A stretch of DNA of 64,000 nt from JAWKNZ01 sp041391425 (GCA_041391425.1 JAWKNZ010000017.1:3207-67206); one strand, 5' to 3'; shown: positions 54,907 through 63,653, counted from the stretch's first letter. A program made the numbers and translations. Notes: generated by a model from the letters alone, not told the origin.

Positions 54907-56185
54907 CCCCTAATTCTAAATTCAGAAAGGCTGCGATGCATTTTTGCCGCTGCTTGTTGTAAGTTTTTGCAAAGGCCGTTACTTTCACAAGTAGTGAATC
55001 ATAGTAAGGAGTGACAACTCCCCCAGAAGTCCCGTGTCCGCCATCTAATCTTATACCAAATCCGGCTGCTGGACGATAAGCTATGATGCGTCCCGTATCA
55101 GGTGCAAAGTTATTTAGTGGGTCTTCAGTTGTGATGCGGCACTGGATGGCAGCGCCGTTAACTTTTACACATTCTTGAGATTTTATCCCAATCTTTTCAT
55201 CTGCTAGCTTACATCCAGCTGCAACTAAAATCGATGCCTGGATAAGATCAATACTGGTAATCATTTCAGTTACCGTATGTTCTACCTGAACCCGCGGGTT
55301 GACTTCGAGAAAGTATGACACTTCATTCTTGTCTACAAGGAACTCTATGGTGCCGATGCCCACATAACCAACGTGCTTTGCTAATTTGACTGCCTGCTCT
55401 CTTATTGAGGCACGTGTTGATTCACTTAAGCCTAGAGCAGGGGCGACTTCTACGACTTTTTGGTGCCGTCTTTGTATTGAACAATCTCTTTCAAAAAGAT
55501 GGACGATATGACCAGACTGGTCTCCTAAAATTTGAACTTCGATATGGCGAGGAGAAATGACCTTCTTTTCTAAGTAGAGCTCGGCTTTACCAAAATTTGA
55601 CTTAGCTTCAGAACTAGAACGTTGGAATGCATGTTCTAGTTCCGACTCGGCTTCAATCATGCGGATACCCTTACCCCCTCCACCTGAAATTGCTTTCAGT
55701 GTAACTGGGTATCCCATCTGTTGTGCTATTTCTTTGGCTTCATGAAAATCTTTTAAGGGGTGCTTTGTGCCTGGAACTACTTGCAGCCCGGCCTCAATAG
55801 CCGTTCGTCTTGCAGCTACTTTATCCCCAAAAGCTTGTAAAATCTCACTTGAAGGACCAATAAAAACAATCCCGTTTTTAGAACAGTGTTCGGCAAACTC
55901 GCTGCTTTCCGATAAAAAACCATAGCCGGGATGGATGGCATCAGCTTTGATTTTTTTAGCGAGTTCGACTATCTCTTCTACATTTAAATAACCACTAAGA
56001 GGCTGGCCTTTGATACCAACTTTATAAGACTCATCTGTCTTGAATCTGTGTAAGGCAAAACGATCTTCATGAGAATATATGCCAATAGTTCGTATGCCTA
56101 GCTCTGTCGCCGCTCTAGCAATACGAATTGCAATTTCTCCTCGATTGGCTATTAAGATTCGTTGGAATGGTGGTTGATAAGGCAT
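54839..56185 (-). CDS. pyc: Pyruvate carboxylase, biotin carboxylase part (before frameshift)
   Basis: The N-terminal biotin-carboxylase domain starts RILIANRGEIAIRIARAA and has the ATP-grasp motifs KAISGGGGKGIRMI, ERDCSIQRRHQKVVEVAP and FLEVNPRVQVEHTVTE. The reading derails after VTAFAKTY (near 54958). The genuine continuation QQAAAKMHRSLSEFRIRG lies in the next frame and returns to yet another frame at the C-run 54906-54910. The last 30 or so residues of this open frame are therefore spurious. No strong ribosome site was found. Confidence 0.93.
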   Translation of the reverse strand: MPYQPPFQRILIANRGEIAIRIARAATELGIRTIGIYSHEDRFALHRFKTDESYKVGIKGQPLSGYLNVEEIVELAKKIKADAIHPGYGFLSESSEFAEHCSKNGIVFIGPSSEILQAFGDKVAARRTAIEAGLQVVPGTKHPLKDFHEAKEIAQQMGYPVTLKAISGGGGKGIRMIEAESELEHAFQRSSSEAKSNFGKAELYLEKKVISPRHIEVQILGDQSGHIVHLFERDCSIQRRHQKVVEVAPALGLSESTRASIREQAVKLAKHVGYVGIGTIEFLVDKNEVSYFLEVNPRVQVEHTVTEMITSIDLIQASILVAAGCKLADEKIGIKSQECVKVNGAAIQCRITTEDPLNNFAPDTGRIIAYRPAAGFGIRLDGGHGTSGGVVTPYYDSLLVKVTAFAKTYNKQRQKCIAAFLNLELGGETQYSFIKKYCHAPSVFRIKY

Positions 56186-56334
56186 GGAAGTTTGATAATC
56201 CTTTCTTCTGTTTACTACATGGAGCTTCGTCTTGAATATTGAAAAGGCCTTCTATATAAAAGTTTACCCTAACTCATAAGTCTCAAAAAAGATTGGAGAA
56301 CAGGATTTCTCGTCCATTCTGAGTCGAAGTTTTC

Positions 56335-56633
56335 GTCATTTTGAGCCGAAGGCGAAGAATCTCGATCTTACTACTTAATAATTCTGAGATGTTTCGTTTC
56401 ACTCAACATGACGTTCTTGCCTTCCCATCAGTCAACATGACGTTCTTGCCTTCCCATCAGTCAACATGACGTTCTTGCCTTCCCATCAGTCAACATGACG
56501 TTCTTGCCTTCCCATCAGTCAACATGACTTTCTTGCGCTCATTTTCCGTCATTCTGAGCCGAAGGCGAAGAATCTCGATCTTACTACTTAATAATTCTGA
56601 GATGTTTCGTTTCACTCAACATGACGTTCTTGC
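56335..56633. repeat. Two 86-bp repeats flanking a 29-bp tandem array
   Basis: 86-base copies at 56335-56420 and 56548-56633 differ by one base. Each is an imperfect palindrome (GTCATTCTGAGCCGAAGG against GTTTCACTCAACATGAC). Between and partly overlapping them are four exact 29-base units (56403-56518, beginning TCAACATGACGTTCTTGCC) plus a partial fifth. Another fragment (GTCCATTCTGAGTCGAAG) starts near 56312. No gene is present in the 500-base gap between pyc and the barrel gene. The palindrome core resembles that of the MITE at 32157. Confidence 0.88.
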
Positions 56634-56689
56634 ACTTTTCCATTAGACTTATTATGATGCAAGAAAAGTTATTTCAATTTATTAAAATG

Positions 56690-57541
56690 CTAAATACCTA
56701 GGCGAACTCCCAATTGTACAGCTGGCATGTTTATAATGACATTGTCATCTCGATCGATTTTTGTGCCAGTTTCACTGTCTTTTAGTTTTTGAATGTTGAA
56801 TGACATATGGGTCCAGCGAATTCCAGCATTTAACGACATATATTTTCCGACAGGCATTACTAGTGAGTAGGCTCCTTGCAAGGCTAGTCCTAGTACAGGA
56901 TCAACGGCTTCGACATCTCTGTCGGCAATTTCTGTTTTGTAATCAATTTGAGCCATTCCAGCACCGAGGCCCCAAACTCCCCAAAAATTGCTACCTAAGC
57001 TATATGCTTTTCCTATTTTAATCATGGCACCCATATTGATAGGCATATCCGCTTCGCTATGGCCGACTTTACCTGTAAAGGCCTCGAATGCTGCTTCGTA
57101 ACGATCCCAACTTCCAGTTCCTGCAACGTAACCTATTTCAGCTCCAGCGATATAAGCGGCAATGGGGTTTGCAGATCCGCCGGCACTACGGCTTTGTCCA
57201 AATTGTAGGTTTCCACCTACATACAAACCACTTCTGTGGGTAAGTTTTGTGCCGGGGGCGCCATTTGATTCATATAGAGGAGGAGTGCTAGGAGGAATGT
57301 ATTCTCCCTGTGCGAGTTGGTTTGTGTTATCATTACCATAGGCTAAAGGAACAATATTAGAAAAGAGTAGAGCGGAAATGCCCAAAACTTTAGAAGCTGT
57401 CTGATATAAATGTTTTCTACTATTATGCTTTACTTCATGGCGGATACCCGACTCTGTAACCTTTTCTCTTTGTGTCTGGATACTCTGCACATCGGAAAGC
57501 TTCTTAGCATTAAACCTTTTGATGAAATCCAACATATACAT
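56690..57541 (-). CDS. Outer-membrane beta-barrel protein with long signal region
   Basis: A 283-aa protein. The first 45 residues are polar and basic, followed by a signal-like helix (SKVLGISALLFSNIVPLAYG), so the leader is unusually long; a later start cannot be excluded. A Pro-rich linker (GEYIPPSTPPLYES) precedes the barrel: SGLYVGGNLQFGQS, AGAEIGYVAGTG, GVWGLGAGMAQIDY, SLNAGIRWTHMSFN and the C-terminal VQLGVRLGI. A GGAGG site supports ATG 57541. The role is unknown; it resembles small porin-like proteins. Confidence 0.75.
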   Translation of the reverse strand: MYMLDFIKRFNAKKLSDVQSIQTQREKVTESGIRHEVKHNSRKHLYQTASKVLGISALLFSNIVPLAYGNDNTNQLAQGEYIPPSTPPLYESNGAPGTKLTHRSGLYVGGNLQFGQSRSAGGSANPIAAYIAGAEIGYVAGTGSWDRYEAAFEAFTGKVGHSEADMPINMGAMIKIGKAYSLGSNFWGVWGLGAGMAQIDYKTEIADRDVEAVDPVLGLALQGAYSLVMPVGKYMSLNAGIRWTHMSFNIQKLKDSETGTKIDRDDNVIINMPAVQLGVRLGI

Positions 57542-57672
57542 ATTCCTCCAAGTTTTTCTCTGCTAGCCTATAGCTAACTGATGAGCCTTCATGGCAAAGA
57601 GATTAAAATGAGTACCGAAATTTTATTCGGAGCTGAATCATAATATAAGAATTTTTAAAAAGCCTGCGATTT

Positions 57673-57755
57673 CTTCGTTTTAATAAAACTAAATAATTTT
57701 AGTATGTTATTTAAAATCGTTGCCTGAAAATTAGCTTAATTTTATTAAAACGAAG
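57673..57755. promoter_or_regulatory. Perfect 16-bp inverted repeat spaced by 51 bp
   Basis: CTTCGTTTTAATAAAA at 57673-57688 is repeated in perfect inverted form at 57740-57755, and the match extends a few bases with one mismatch. It lies in the 310-base region upstream of a small basic protein and coaBC. The arms could be operator half-sites or the stem of a leader structure. A CCGGTTT/AAACCGG hairpin-like string followed by six T's (57793-57814) comes next. Confidence 0.5.
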
Positions 57756-57853
57756 ATTTACACTTGAGTTTTTCCAGAATATTTCATAATTTCCCGGTTT
57801 AAAACCGGTTTTTTACCGCATTTAAGAGTAACCAAATTCGGGGTGTAATGCAC

Positions 57854-58021
57854 ATGGCTTCGTCTACAAAAAAATTAAAAGTTCGAAGGAAGCTTAATAA
57901 GGCTGCTAAAGGAAAAAAGAGAAAGAATCAAATGAGATTTCATGGTTCAACTGCTCCAAATCTTCCTTTGACAATGCCAAACGCTAATGAAAAAGCAATG
58001 AAGGCGAAGGCCGCAAGCTGA
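57854..58021 (+). CDS. Small basic protein (55 aa)
   Basis: MASSTKKLKVRRKLNKAAKG continues with KKRKNQMRFHGST and ends EKAMKAKAAS. The N-terminal half is strongly basic. The ATG at 57848 is also in frame, but GGGGTG at 57840-57845 is better spaced from 57854. Its TGA overlaps by adjacency the TTG of coaBC (TGATTG), so the two are translationally coupled. A nucleic-acid or ribosome binding role is plausible but not shown. Confidence 0.75.
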   Translation: MASSTKKLKVRRKLNKAAKGKKRKNQMRFHGSTAPNLPLTMPNANEKAMKAKAAS

Positions 58022-59221
58022 TTGATTGATGATCTTCAAATTGATGCCATTTCAGATAGCCTGAAAAATTGGACGCTTGATGTTATCGTTTCTGGTTCCA
58101 TTGGTGCTGTTGAAAGTGTGCGATTTATCCGGTCTTTACGCCGATTAGGTGCATGTATACAGCCTTGGTTGACTTCTGGTGGTTCTCAATTTACAACTCC
58201 GCTTGCGTTGAATTGGGCGGCTAATGGTATAACGCGGCGTGAGTTTCGTGGTGAGTCGTCTCATCTAGCCCTCAATGATGCTTGTGTAGTAGCTCCAGCC
58301 TCGGCGAATTTTATCGCGAGTGTTGCGCATGGTATAACATCTACTCCTGCAACGGCCTTGGTAGCTTCGTATTTAGGAGCTGGCAAGCCTGTTTTTATAC
58401 TGCCTAATATGCATATGTCTTTATATGCCTCACCTGCTGTGCAGAAGAATATTGAACAATTAAGAGAGTATGTTGAGTTTGTCAGCGCAAGAAAAGAAGA
58501 GGGGAAACTGAAATTCCCAGAGCCAGCAGTTTTAGCTGACCACGTTTCCCATTCCTTGAACTCTGCTAAGGCTAAGGATGCGGCGGCTTCTTGTTTGCTC
58601 ACCATGGGTTCAACCCTGGGCTATATTGATGATGTTCGTTATGTTTCCAATTATTCATCAGGAAAATTAGGATCATTGATTGTCGAGGAACTCTATCGCC
58701 ATGGTGTGGATATCAATGTGGTTGCGGGACAGTGCCAATATTATCCGAGGTCTTTCAATAAAATGGTCGAAGTAAAAACAAATAATGAAATGTTGGAAGC
58801 TGTGGAAGCCGTTTGTCAGCATGGTATTTCTTCTGCAATTATGGCTGCTTCGGTTTTGGATTATATCCCGGACAATAAAACGGTGGGCAAAATTTCATCT
58901 GACTCGTCTGCGCTTGACATCCATATGGTCCCTACAGATAAAATTATCTCTCATATCTCGTGTAGAGGTAAGGCTATGGTGGGCTTTAAATTAGAGTACA
59001 GCCTAACTGACGAGAGGATTCAGCAAATTTCGGAAACATATATCAAGAAATATGATCTTTCGATGCTAGTGTTGAATTGCTTGGGAGAGGTGTCACCACA
59101 AAAACATAAAGCGATTGTGGTGACTGGCAACGACGTCGAAACGAGACGCTCTGAAATCATTGAAGGTAAACAGGCATTGGCAGGATATATAACCAAGCAT
59201 GTACTTAGCTTTCATCGTTAG
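58022..59221 (+). CDS. coaBC: Phosphopantothenoylcysteine decarboxylase/synthase (CoaBC)
   Basis: Bifunctional coenzyme A enzyme of 399 aa. The N-terminal flavoprotein half has IVSGSIGAVESVRFIRSLRR, VVAPASANFIASVAHG and LPNMHMSLYASPAV, the Asn/Met pair of the decarboxylase. The C-terminal ligase half has the family signature MGSTLGYIDDVRYVSNYSSG with KLG after it, then ASVLDYIP. TTG 58022 is the start, immediately after the preceding small gene. The ordinary His of the decarboxylase helix is expected in the SSHLALNDA region. Confidence 0.88.
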   Translation: MIDDLQIDAISDSLKNWTLDVIVSGSIGAVESVRFIRSLRRLGACIQPWLTSGGSQFTTPLALNWAANGITRREFRGESSHLALNDACVVAPASANFIASVAHGITSTPATALVASYLGAGKPVFILPNMHMSLYASPAVQKNIEQLREYVEFVSARKEEGKLKFPEPAVLADHVSHSLNSAKAKDAAASCLLTMGSTLGYIDDVRYVSNYSSGKLGSLIVEELYRHGVDINVVAGQCQYYPRSFNKMVEVKTNNEMLEAVEAVCQHGISSAIMAASVLDYIPDNKTVGKISSDSSALDIHMVPTDKIISHISCRGKAMVGFKLEYSLTDERIQQISETYIKKYDLSMLVLNCLGEVSPQKHKAIVVTGNDVETRRSEIIEGKQALAGYITKHVLSFHR

Positions 59222-59280
59222 TCTTGTCTAATAGCAAAAGCTGTTAGAAAACATAGTGCCGTCAAATTTTACGCGGGAGC

Positions 59281-59433
59281 TGAAATTTTTTGAAAAACTG
59301 TAGTATTTTCAACGGATTCGAAGTTCAGCCGGGTGCGTCGTTGCTTCGTCATCAGGAAATCCTCATGTACCAACATGCACACTGCGGTTTCCCTCCTCCT
59401 CGCGCCTAGCACCCGGCTGAACTTCGAATCCGG
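59281..59433. repeat. ~125-bp repeat with core inverted relative to its tail
   Basis: The tail (59281-59311) is in reverse orientation, as at 60.7 kb, but the core (59337-59408) is in forward orientation, as at 14.6 kb. The arms form a perfect 24-base inverted repeat (59313-59336 and 59409-59432, containing GAAGTTCAGCCGGGTGC), more perfect than in other copies. The simplest reading is that the 72-base core was inverted between the arms. Confidence 0.88.
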
Positions 59434-59523
59434 ATTTTACTTCACTTTAATAAGCATATCCATCATATTAAATATTCAGTGTTTTTGTTGAAATAATCCC
59501 CAATGTGCGGAGGTAAAGCCGTT

Positions 59524-60258
59524 ATGAAATGGATACGAGCAGCGTTGTTTTTTGTAGTTGTCGGTCTCACAACGGCCTATTATACGCTTAAGTCTCTTGT
59601 GGTCTATTACCTTGGTATACTCTTAAATAAAGAAAATCTCTCGAAGGCACCGCATGAAGTTGCTACTCAATGGGCAAGATCGATTATGTTTTTAACACCT
59701 GGATGGAGGATTGAAGTTACTGGGAGCGAACACTTACCACCTGATGGTAAAGCAGTTGTTATTGTCGCCAATCATGAGAGTGCTACCGATATTCTTGCTA
59801 TGTATTACTTAGGGATTCAGTTTCGTTGGTTAGCAAAGAAAGAGGTTTTTGAACTACCTTTGATTGGTAAAGCAATGAGTTTGGCTGGTTATGTCCCGAT
59901 TGATAGAAAGGATCCCGATAGCCATAAAGAGGCGTTAGCAAAAAGTGCGGAGTGGCTGAGTAAGGGAATCCCCATGTTTTTTTTTCCTGAAGGGACGCGT
60001 TCAGACACTGGGAAAGTTAAAAAGTTTAAGCGTGGAGCATTTCGCTTGGCCAATGAAAATGACGTCGAAGTCTTACCAGTCTGTATCAAGGGCGCAGGAA
60101 GGTTATTGAAAAAAGGGACAGTTTTCCCATGCACTGCAGTAGTGTTTGTTCACATTTTGCCAATGATGAAGCAGCGCAAGAACGAGTCTACCGAAGAGTT
60201 TGCTGGCCGTGTTCAACTTGAAGTCGAGCATTGTCATAATAGTCAAGAGCTTTCCTAA
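59524..60258 (+). CDS. plsC: 1-acyl-sn-glycerol-3-phosphate acyltransferase (PlsC family)
   Basis: A membrane enzyme making phosphatidic acid from lysophosphatidic acid and acyl-donor, 244 aa. An N-terminal helix (WIRAALFFVVVGLTTAYYTL) is followed by the acyltransferase motifs: the HX4D in NHESATDI, PLIGKAMSLAGYVPIDR, and FFPEGTRSDTGKVKKFKRGA. Start ATG 59524 has GGAGG upstream; the in-frame ATG at 59503 lies before that site. It stands alone between two repeat copies of the ~125-bp family. Confidence 0.9.
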   Translation: MKWIRAALFFVVVGLTTAYYTLKSLVVYYLGILLNKENLSKAPHEVATQWARSIMFLTPGWRIEVTGSEHLPPDGKAVVIVANHESATDILAMYYLGIQFRWLAKKEVFELPLIGKAMSLAGYVPIDRKDPDSHKEALAKSAEWLSKGIPMFFFPEGTRSDTGKVKKFKRGAFRLANENDVEVLPVCIKGAGRLLKKGTVFPCTAVVFVHILPMMKQRKNESTEEFAGRVQLEVEHCHNSQELS

Positions 60259-60681
60259 AAAATGTCTGAAGTGAAGCGGATATCGCATAACTTCAAAAAA
60301 GTACTATTATTATCGATATATAACTTTGGGAATCTTATTCGTGCCTTTATATCTAGCATATCGAGTGGCCTTCTAATGGAATCTGAAACAAGGGCTGAAA
60401 AATTTGCGTTGTCATGGTAGGGTAATCTAAGTAACTCATAGGGCAAAGAGATGCTGAGTAAAAGAGGCTTTCTGACTGAACGCCCCAGGGGTAGATTGTT
60501 TTTTTGAACTTAGTGAAAAAGTATAACTACCTTTTGGGCTGAGTAGCAGTCTGATGGCATGGTTTCTGTGTTGTCTCAGGAAAAAAGCGTTTTTTATGGA
60601 TTTATGACTCCCGTACTTTTTTTCTTTGTGACATAAATCTTGCGCAGCAGATAGATCCATGTGAGGTGGTGTATCCGGGGT
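60259..60681. other. Intergenic region before a repeat array, no gene seen
   Basis: About 420 bases after plsC. There are some open minus-strand stretches, but no ribosome sites or recognisable protein, and the longer ones run into the repeat array. I see no hairpin strong enough to call a terminator. Confidence 0.4.
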
Positions 60682-61072
60682 CTGAAATTTTTTGAAAAAC
60701 TGTAGTATTTTCAATAGATTCGAGTTCGCTCGGGTGCTAGGAGGTGGGAAACCGCAGTGTACATGTTGGTACATGAGGATTTCCTGACGACGAAGCAACG
60801 CCGCAACCGGCTAGAAATTCGGAATTTTCACCGGATTCGAAGTTTGCTCGGGTGCTAGGCGCTAGGAGGTGGGAAACCGCAGTGTACATGTTGGTACATG
60901 AGGATTTCCTGACGACGAAGCAACGCCGCAACCGGCTAGAAATTCGGAATTTTCACCGGATTCGAAGTTCGCTCGGGTGCTAGGCGCTAGGAGGTGGGAA
61001 ACCGCAGTGTACATGTTGGTACATGAGGATTTCCTGACGACGAAGCAACGCCGCAACCGGCTAGAAATTCGG
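60682..61072 (-). repeat. Three tandem ~125-bp repeat units with tail
   Basis: Reverse-orientation array of three units, with the tail (60682-60712) on its left. The first unit lacks 7 bases in the arm (GGGTGCTAGGAGG instead of GGGTGCTAGGCGCTAGGAGG). The array is flanked by ATCCGGGGT on both sides (about 60674 and 61072). Differences from the 14.6-kb array are consistent across units of this array, suggesting local duplication or conversion. Confidence 0.9.
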
Positions 61073-61114
61073 ATCCGGGGTGTAAGTTAGATCACATAAG
61101 GCTTACCAGATTTT

Positions 61115-61813
61115 ATGGACAAGATGAAACGTTGGATAAGACGTGCACTCATTCACAAATACTTTCCGGAGATTTGGTATTTAGTTGAAAACTGGCTTTC
61201 GCAGTGTAGTGACGGAGGGAGGCTTCTTGAAATTGGCTGTGGGCGAGGAGTTTTTACTCAGGCTATGGTTCAAGACTGCTGGAATGTCTATTCATTGGAT
61301 TATTCGAAGCACTCATTGGAAAGAGCTCAAGAACGGATAGCAAAAATTGGAAAAGAAGTTTCTTTTACTTTAGCCCAACCAGAACAACTGCCATTTCAAG
61401 ACGAAGCTTTTGAAGCTATAACCTGTATTAACTGCTTAGAGTTTGCAGATAATCCGTTGGCATCTTTGAGAGAAGCATATCGGGTGCTGAAGCCAGGTGG
61501 CAAAGGAGTCGTTGTGGTTTTTCGTGCTTATTCATTTTGGTCATTTCGATGGGTGGCTCAGGCATTGAGAAAAGATAGGCCAGAGAAATCTTACCGCTGT
61601 TTTAAGTTATCGATCCTCAAAAAATTGATAGTAAAAAGTGGCTTTTCTGTTGATAGCTATAAATTAAAGGGCCGTTATATTCCCTTTCAGCCTGGAAAAA
61701 GTGTACTTCCTTGGCCTGTATCTGGAGCTGTTGTCGCTTTATTAGAAAAACCACTGCCTGGAGAAAAGCAGATCAAAATACCAATGGATAGCCAAGGTGT
61801 TTTTCATAAGTGA
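61115..61813 (+). CDS. SAM-dependent class I methyltransferase
   Basis: A 232-aa methyltransferase. Motif I is LLEIGCGRGVFTQAM, followed by the acidic end of strand 2 (YSLDYSKHSLERAQ), LPFQDEAFEAITCINCLEFA and VLKPGGKGVVVVF, as in the UbiE/BioC-like group. The substrate is unknown. The stop is 9 bases before the next gene's ATG, so it is coupled with glyoxalase II. Confidence 0.88.
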   Translation: MDKMKRWIRRALIHKYFPEIWYLVENWLSQCSDGGRLLEIGCGRGVFTQAMVQDCWNVYSLDYSKHSLERAQERIAKIGKEVSFTLAQPEQLPFQDEAFEAITCINCLEFADNPLASLREAYRVLKPGGKGVVVVFRAYSFWSFRWVAQALRKDRPEKSYRCFKLSILKKLIVKSGFSVDSYKLKGRYIPFQPGKSVLPWPVSGAVVALLEKPLPGEKQIKIPMDSQGVFHK

Positions 61814-61822
61814 GTGAGTTAT

Positions 61823-62598
61823 ATGGGTATAGAAGTCGAGATTATTCCCGCATTCGAAGATAACTATTTTTTTTTGCTGTTCGATAAGAAACAGCAAGTA
61901 TCTGCAGTCGTAGATCCCGGCTCCGCGAGGCCTGTAATGGAGGTGTTACAAAAAAATGGCATGCCATTAAATTATATCCTAACGACGCATCACCATAAAG
62001 ATCACACGGGAGGCCATCATGAGCTTTTGCGCGCTTACCCTAATTGTGTAGTGGTCGGATCAAAGAAGGATAGAAGCCGGATTCCAGGCATCTCATTGGA
62101 AGTAAGCGAGGGAGATTGCTTTTTTATTGGAGACACTGCGGTAGAGGTTTTGGAAACTTTTGGCCATACTATTGGCCATATTAGCTATTGGCTTAAAGCC
62201 TTAGGAATTGTCTTTGTGGGTGATACTTTGTTTGCGTTGGGATGTGGGCGTATTTTTGAGGGTAGTGCTCCGCAGATGTGGGCCAGTTTAAAAAACTTTC
62301 AACATTACCAGAGCAAACTAAAATATATTGTGCTCATGAATATACATTATCTAATGCGCATTTTGCTGTTAGTATTGACTCTGAGAATGAGTTACTCGCT
62401 GAGCGCTATAGGTCTATTTGTTCGATACGGGAAAAAGGACTTCCCACAGTACCAACAACTCTTAAAGAAGAGTTGGAAACCAATCCTTTTCTTAGAGCGG
62501 ATACCCTATCTTTACAAAAAAAATTGGGGATGGAAGGAGTAGATCCAGCTATAGTTTTTGCTGAAATACGCAAGAGAAAAGACTCATTTCGTTTATGA
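61823..62598 (+). CDS. gloB: Hydroxyacylglutathione hydrolase (glyoxalase II), frameshifted
   Basis: Metallo-beta-lactamase fold enzyme that releases D-lactate from lactoylglutathione. The metal site is TTHHHKDHTGGHHE, and FVGDTLFALGCGRIFEGSAPQMW follows in the first frame. At the A-run 62290-62295 the frame derails. The continuation KKLSTLPEQTKIYCAHEYTL and LRADTLSLQKKLG, with the C-terminal domain, is in the next frame. One extra A restores a normal 258-aa protein. The first frame alone would stop at 62542. Confidence 0.9.
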
Positions 62599-62609
62599 GT
62601 GAGACTTTC

Positions 62610-63653
62610 TTAGATTAACTCATTAAGCATTGATTCATCATATTCGAGCAGGGGCAGGTCGTTTTTAGACCTATTGATAAAGTCAGGGTTTGCAATAAAA
62701 GGACGTCCAAATGCTGCCAGATCTATTTTATTTTCATTAATCTCGCTTTCTGCTTGCTCAATAGTATATTTTCCGCAGCTGATTAAGGTGCCGGAATAAT
62801 GCTTGCGTATAAAGCTTGAAGCACGTCCACCTAAATAATCAAATTCCATCGAATCGTCGAAAATTCCCAGATGAACATAGGCGAGGTTATATTCTTCTAT
62901 TTTTTTAAATAGATGTATAAATACCTCTTCATCACCGTCGCTATGGGTCATATTGTAGTATGAACCTGGAGATAGTCTTATGCCGATGCGATCTGGGCCG
63001 AGTTTATCGGAAATATTTTCAATAATTTCTATGGGCATTCTAGCTCTGTTCTCGATACTTCCTCCATAGGAGTCATTTCGTTTATTGCAGCATGCATGAA
63101 TAAATTGATCAATTAAATATCCATTGGCTCCATGAATTTCGATCCCATCAAAACCGGCACTAATTGCATTTTGGGCTGCTTTTGTAAACGATTCGATCGT
63201 CTCACGCACCTCTAGAGTTGAGAGTGGTCGTGGCTTCCCATATTGTAGCCCTTTTTGCCTAGGGACATTCCCTTCTAGCGCAATCGCAGATGCAGATACA
63301 GGTAAATTGCCGCTATGGTAAATTGGATGGCTTACCCGCCCAGTGTGCCACAACTGTAAGAAGATGAGTCCACCTGCTTTATGAATGGCCTCAACAATCT
63401 TGCCCCAGGCTGAAATCTGTTCTTTGGTAAAAATACCGGGAGTATTTGGATATCCTTGACCTATAGGTTCGATGATAGTGGCTTCTGAAATAATTAGTCC
63501 GGCATCAGCCCTTTTGACATAATAATTTAAGGCCAAATCAGAAGGTCTAAGGTGGTGATCAGCAAAGCATCTGGTCAGTGGAGCCATGACAATACGATTT
63601 TTTAATTCTATCTTCTTAGTTAATTGGTAGGGTTTCCAAATTTTTGATTGCAT
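62610..63653 (-). CDS. Old Yellow Enzyme family alkene reductase (NemA-like)
   Basis: FMN-dependent ene-reductase, 347 aa. It has the start IELKNRIVMAPLTR, the FMN-binding FLQLWHTGRVSHP, and FDGIEIHGANGYLIDQFIH with the histidine/asparagine pair that binds the substrate. RNDSYGGSIENRAR and the C-terminal LAAFGRPFIANPDF complete the signature. Known relatives reduce enones, nitro compounds or N-ethylmaleimide using NADPH. Start ATG 63653. It is a single gene facing gloB, with 11 bases between the stops. Confidence 0.93.
   Translation of the reverse strand: MQSKIWKPYQLTKKIELKNRIVMAPLTRCFADHHLRPSDLALNYYVKRADAGLIISEATIIEPIGQGYPNTPGIFTKEQISAWGKIVEAIHKAGGLIFLQLWHTGRVSHPIYHSGNLPVSASAIALEGNVPRQKGLQYGKPRPLSTLEVRETIESFTKAAQNAISAGFDGIEIHGANGYLIDQFIHACCNKRNDSYGGSIENRARMPIEIIENISDKLGPDRIGIRLSPGSYYNMTHSDGDEEVFIHLFKKIEEYNLAYVHLGIFDDSMEFDYLGGRASSFIRKHYSGTLISCGKYTIEQAESEINENKIDLAAFGRPFIANPDFINRSKNDLPLLEYDESMLNELI

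Noticed and set aside
60682..61072. Integron attC sites
   Set aside because: The imperfect palindromes are of attC-like size, but the conserved GTTRRRY/RYYYAAC core sites are not at the ends, no cassette genes lie between units and no integrase is present.
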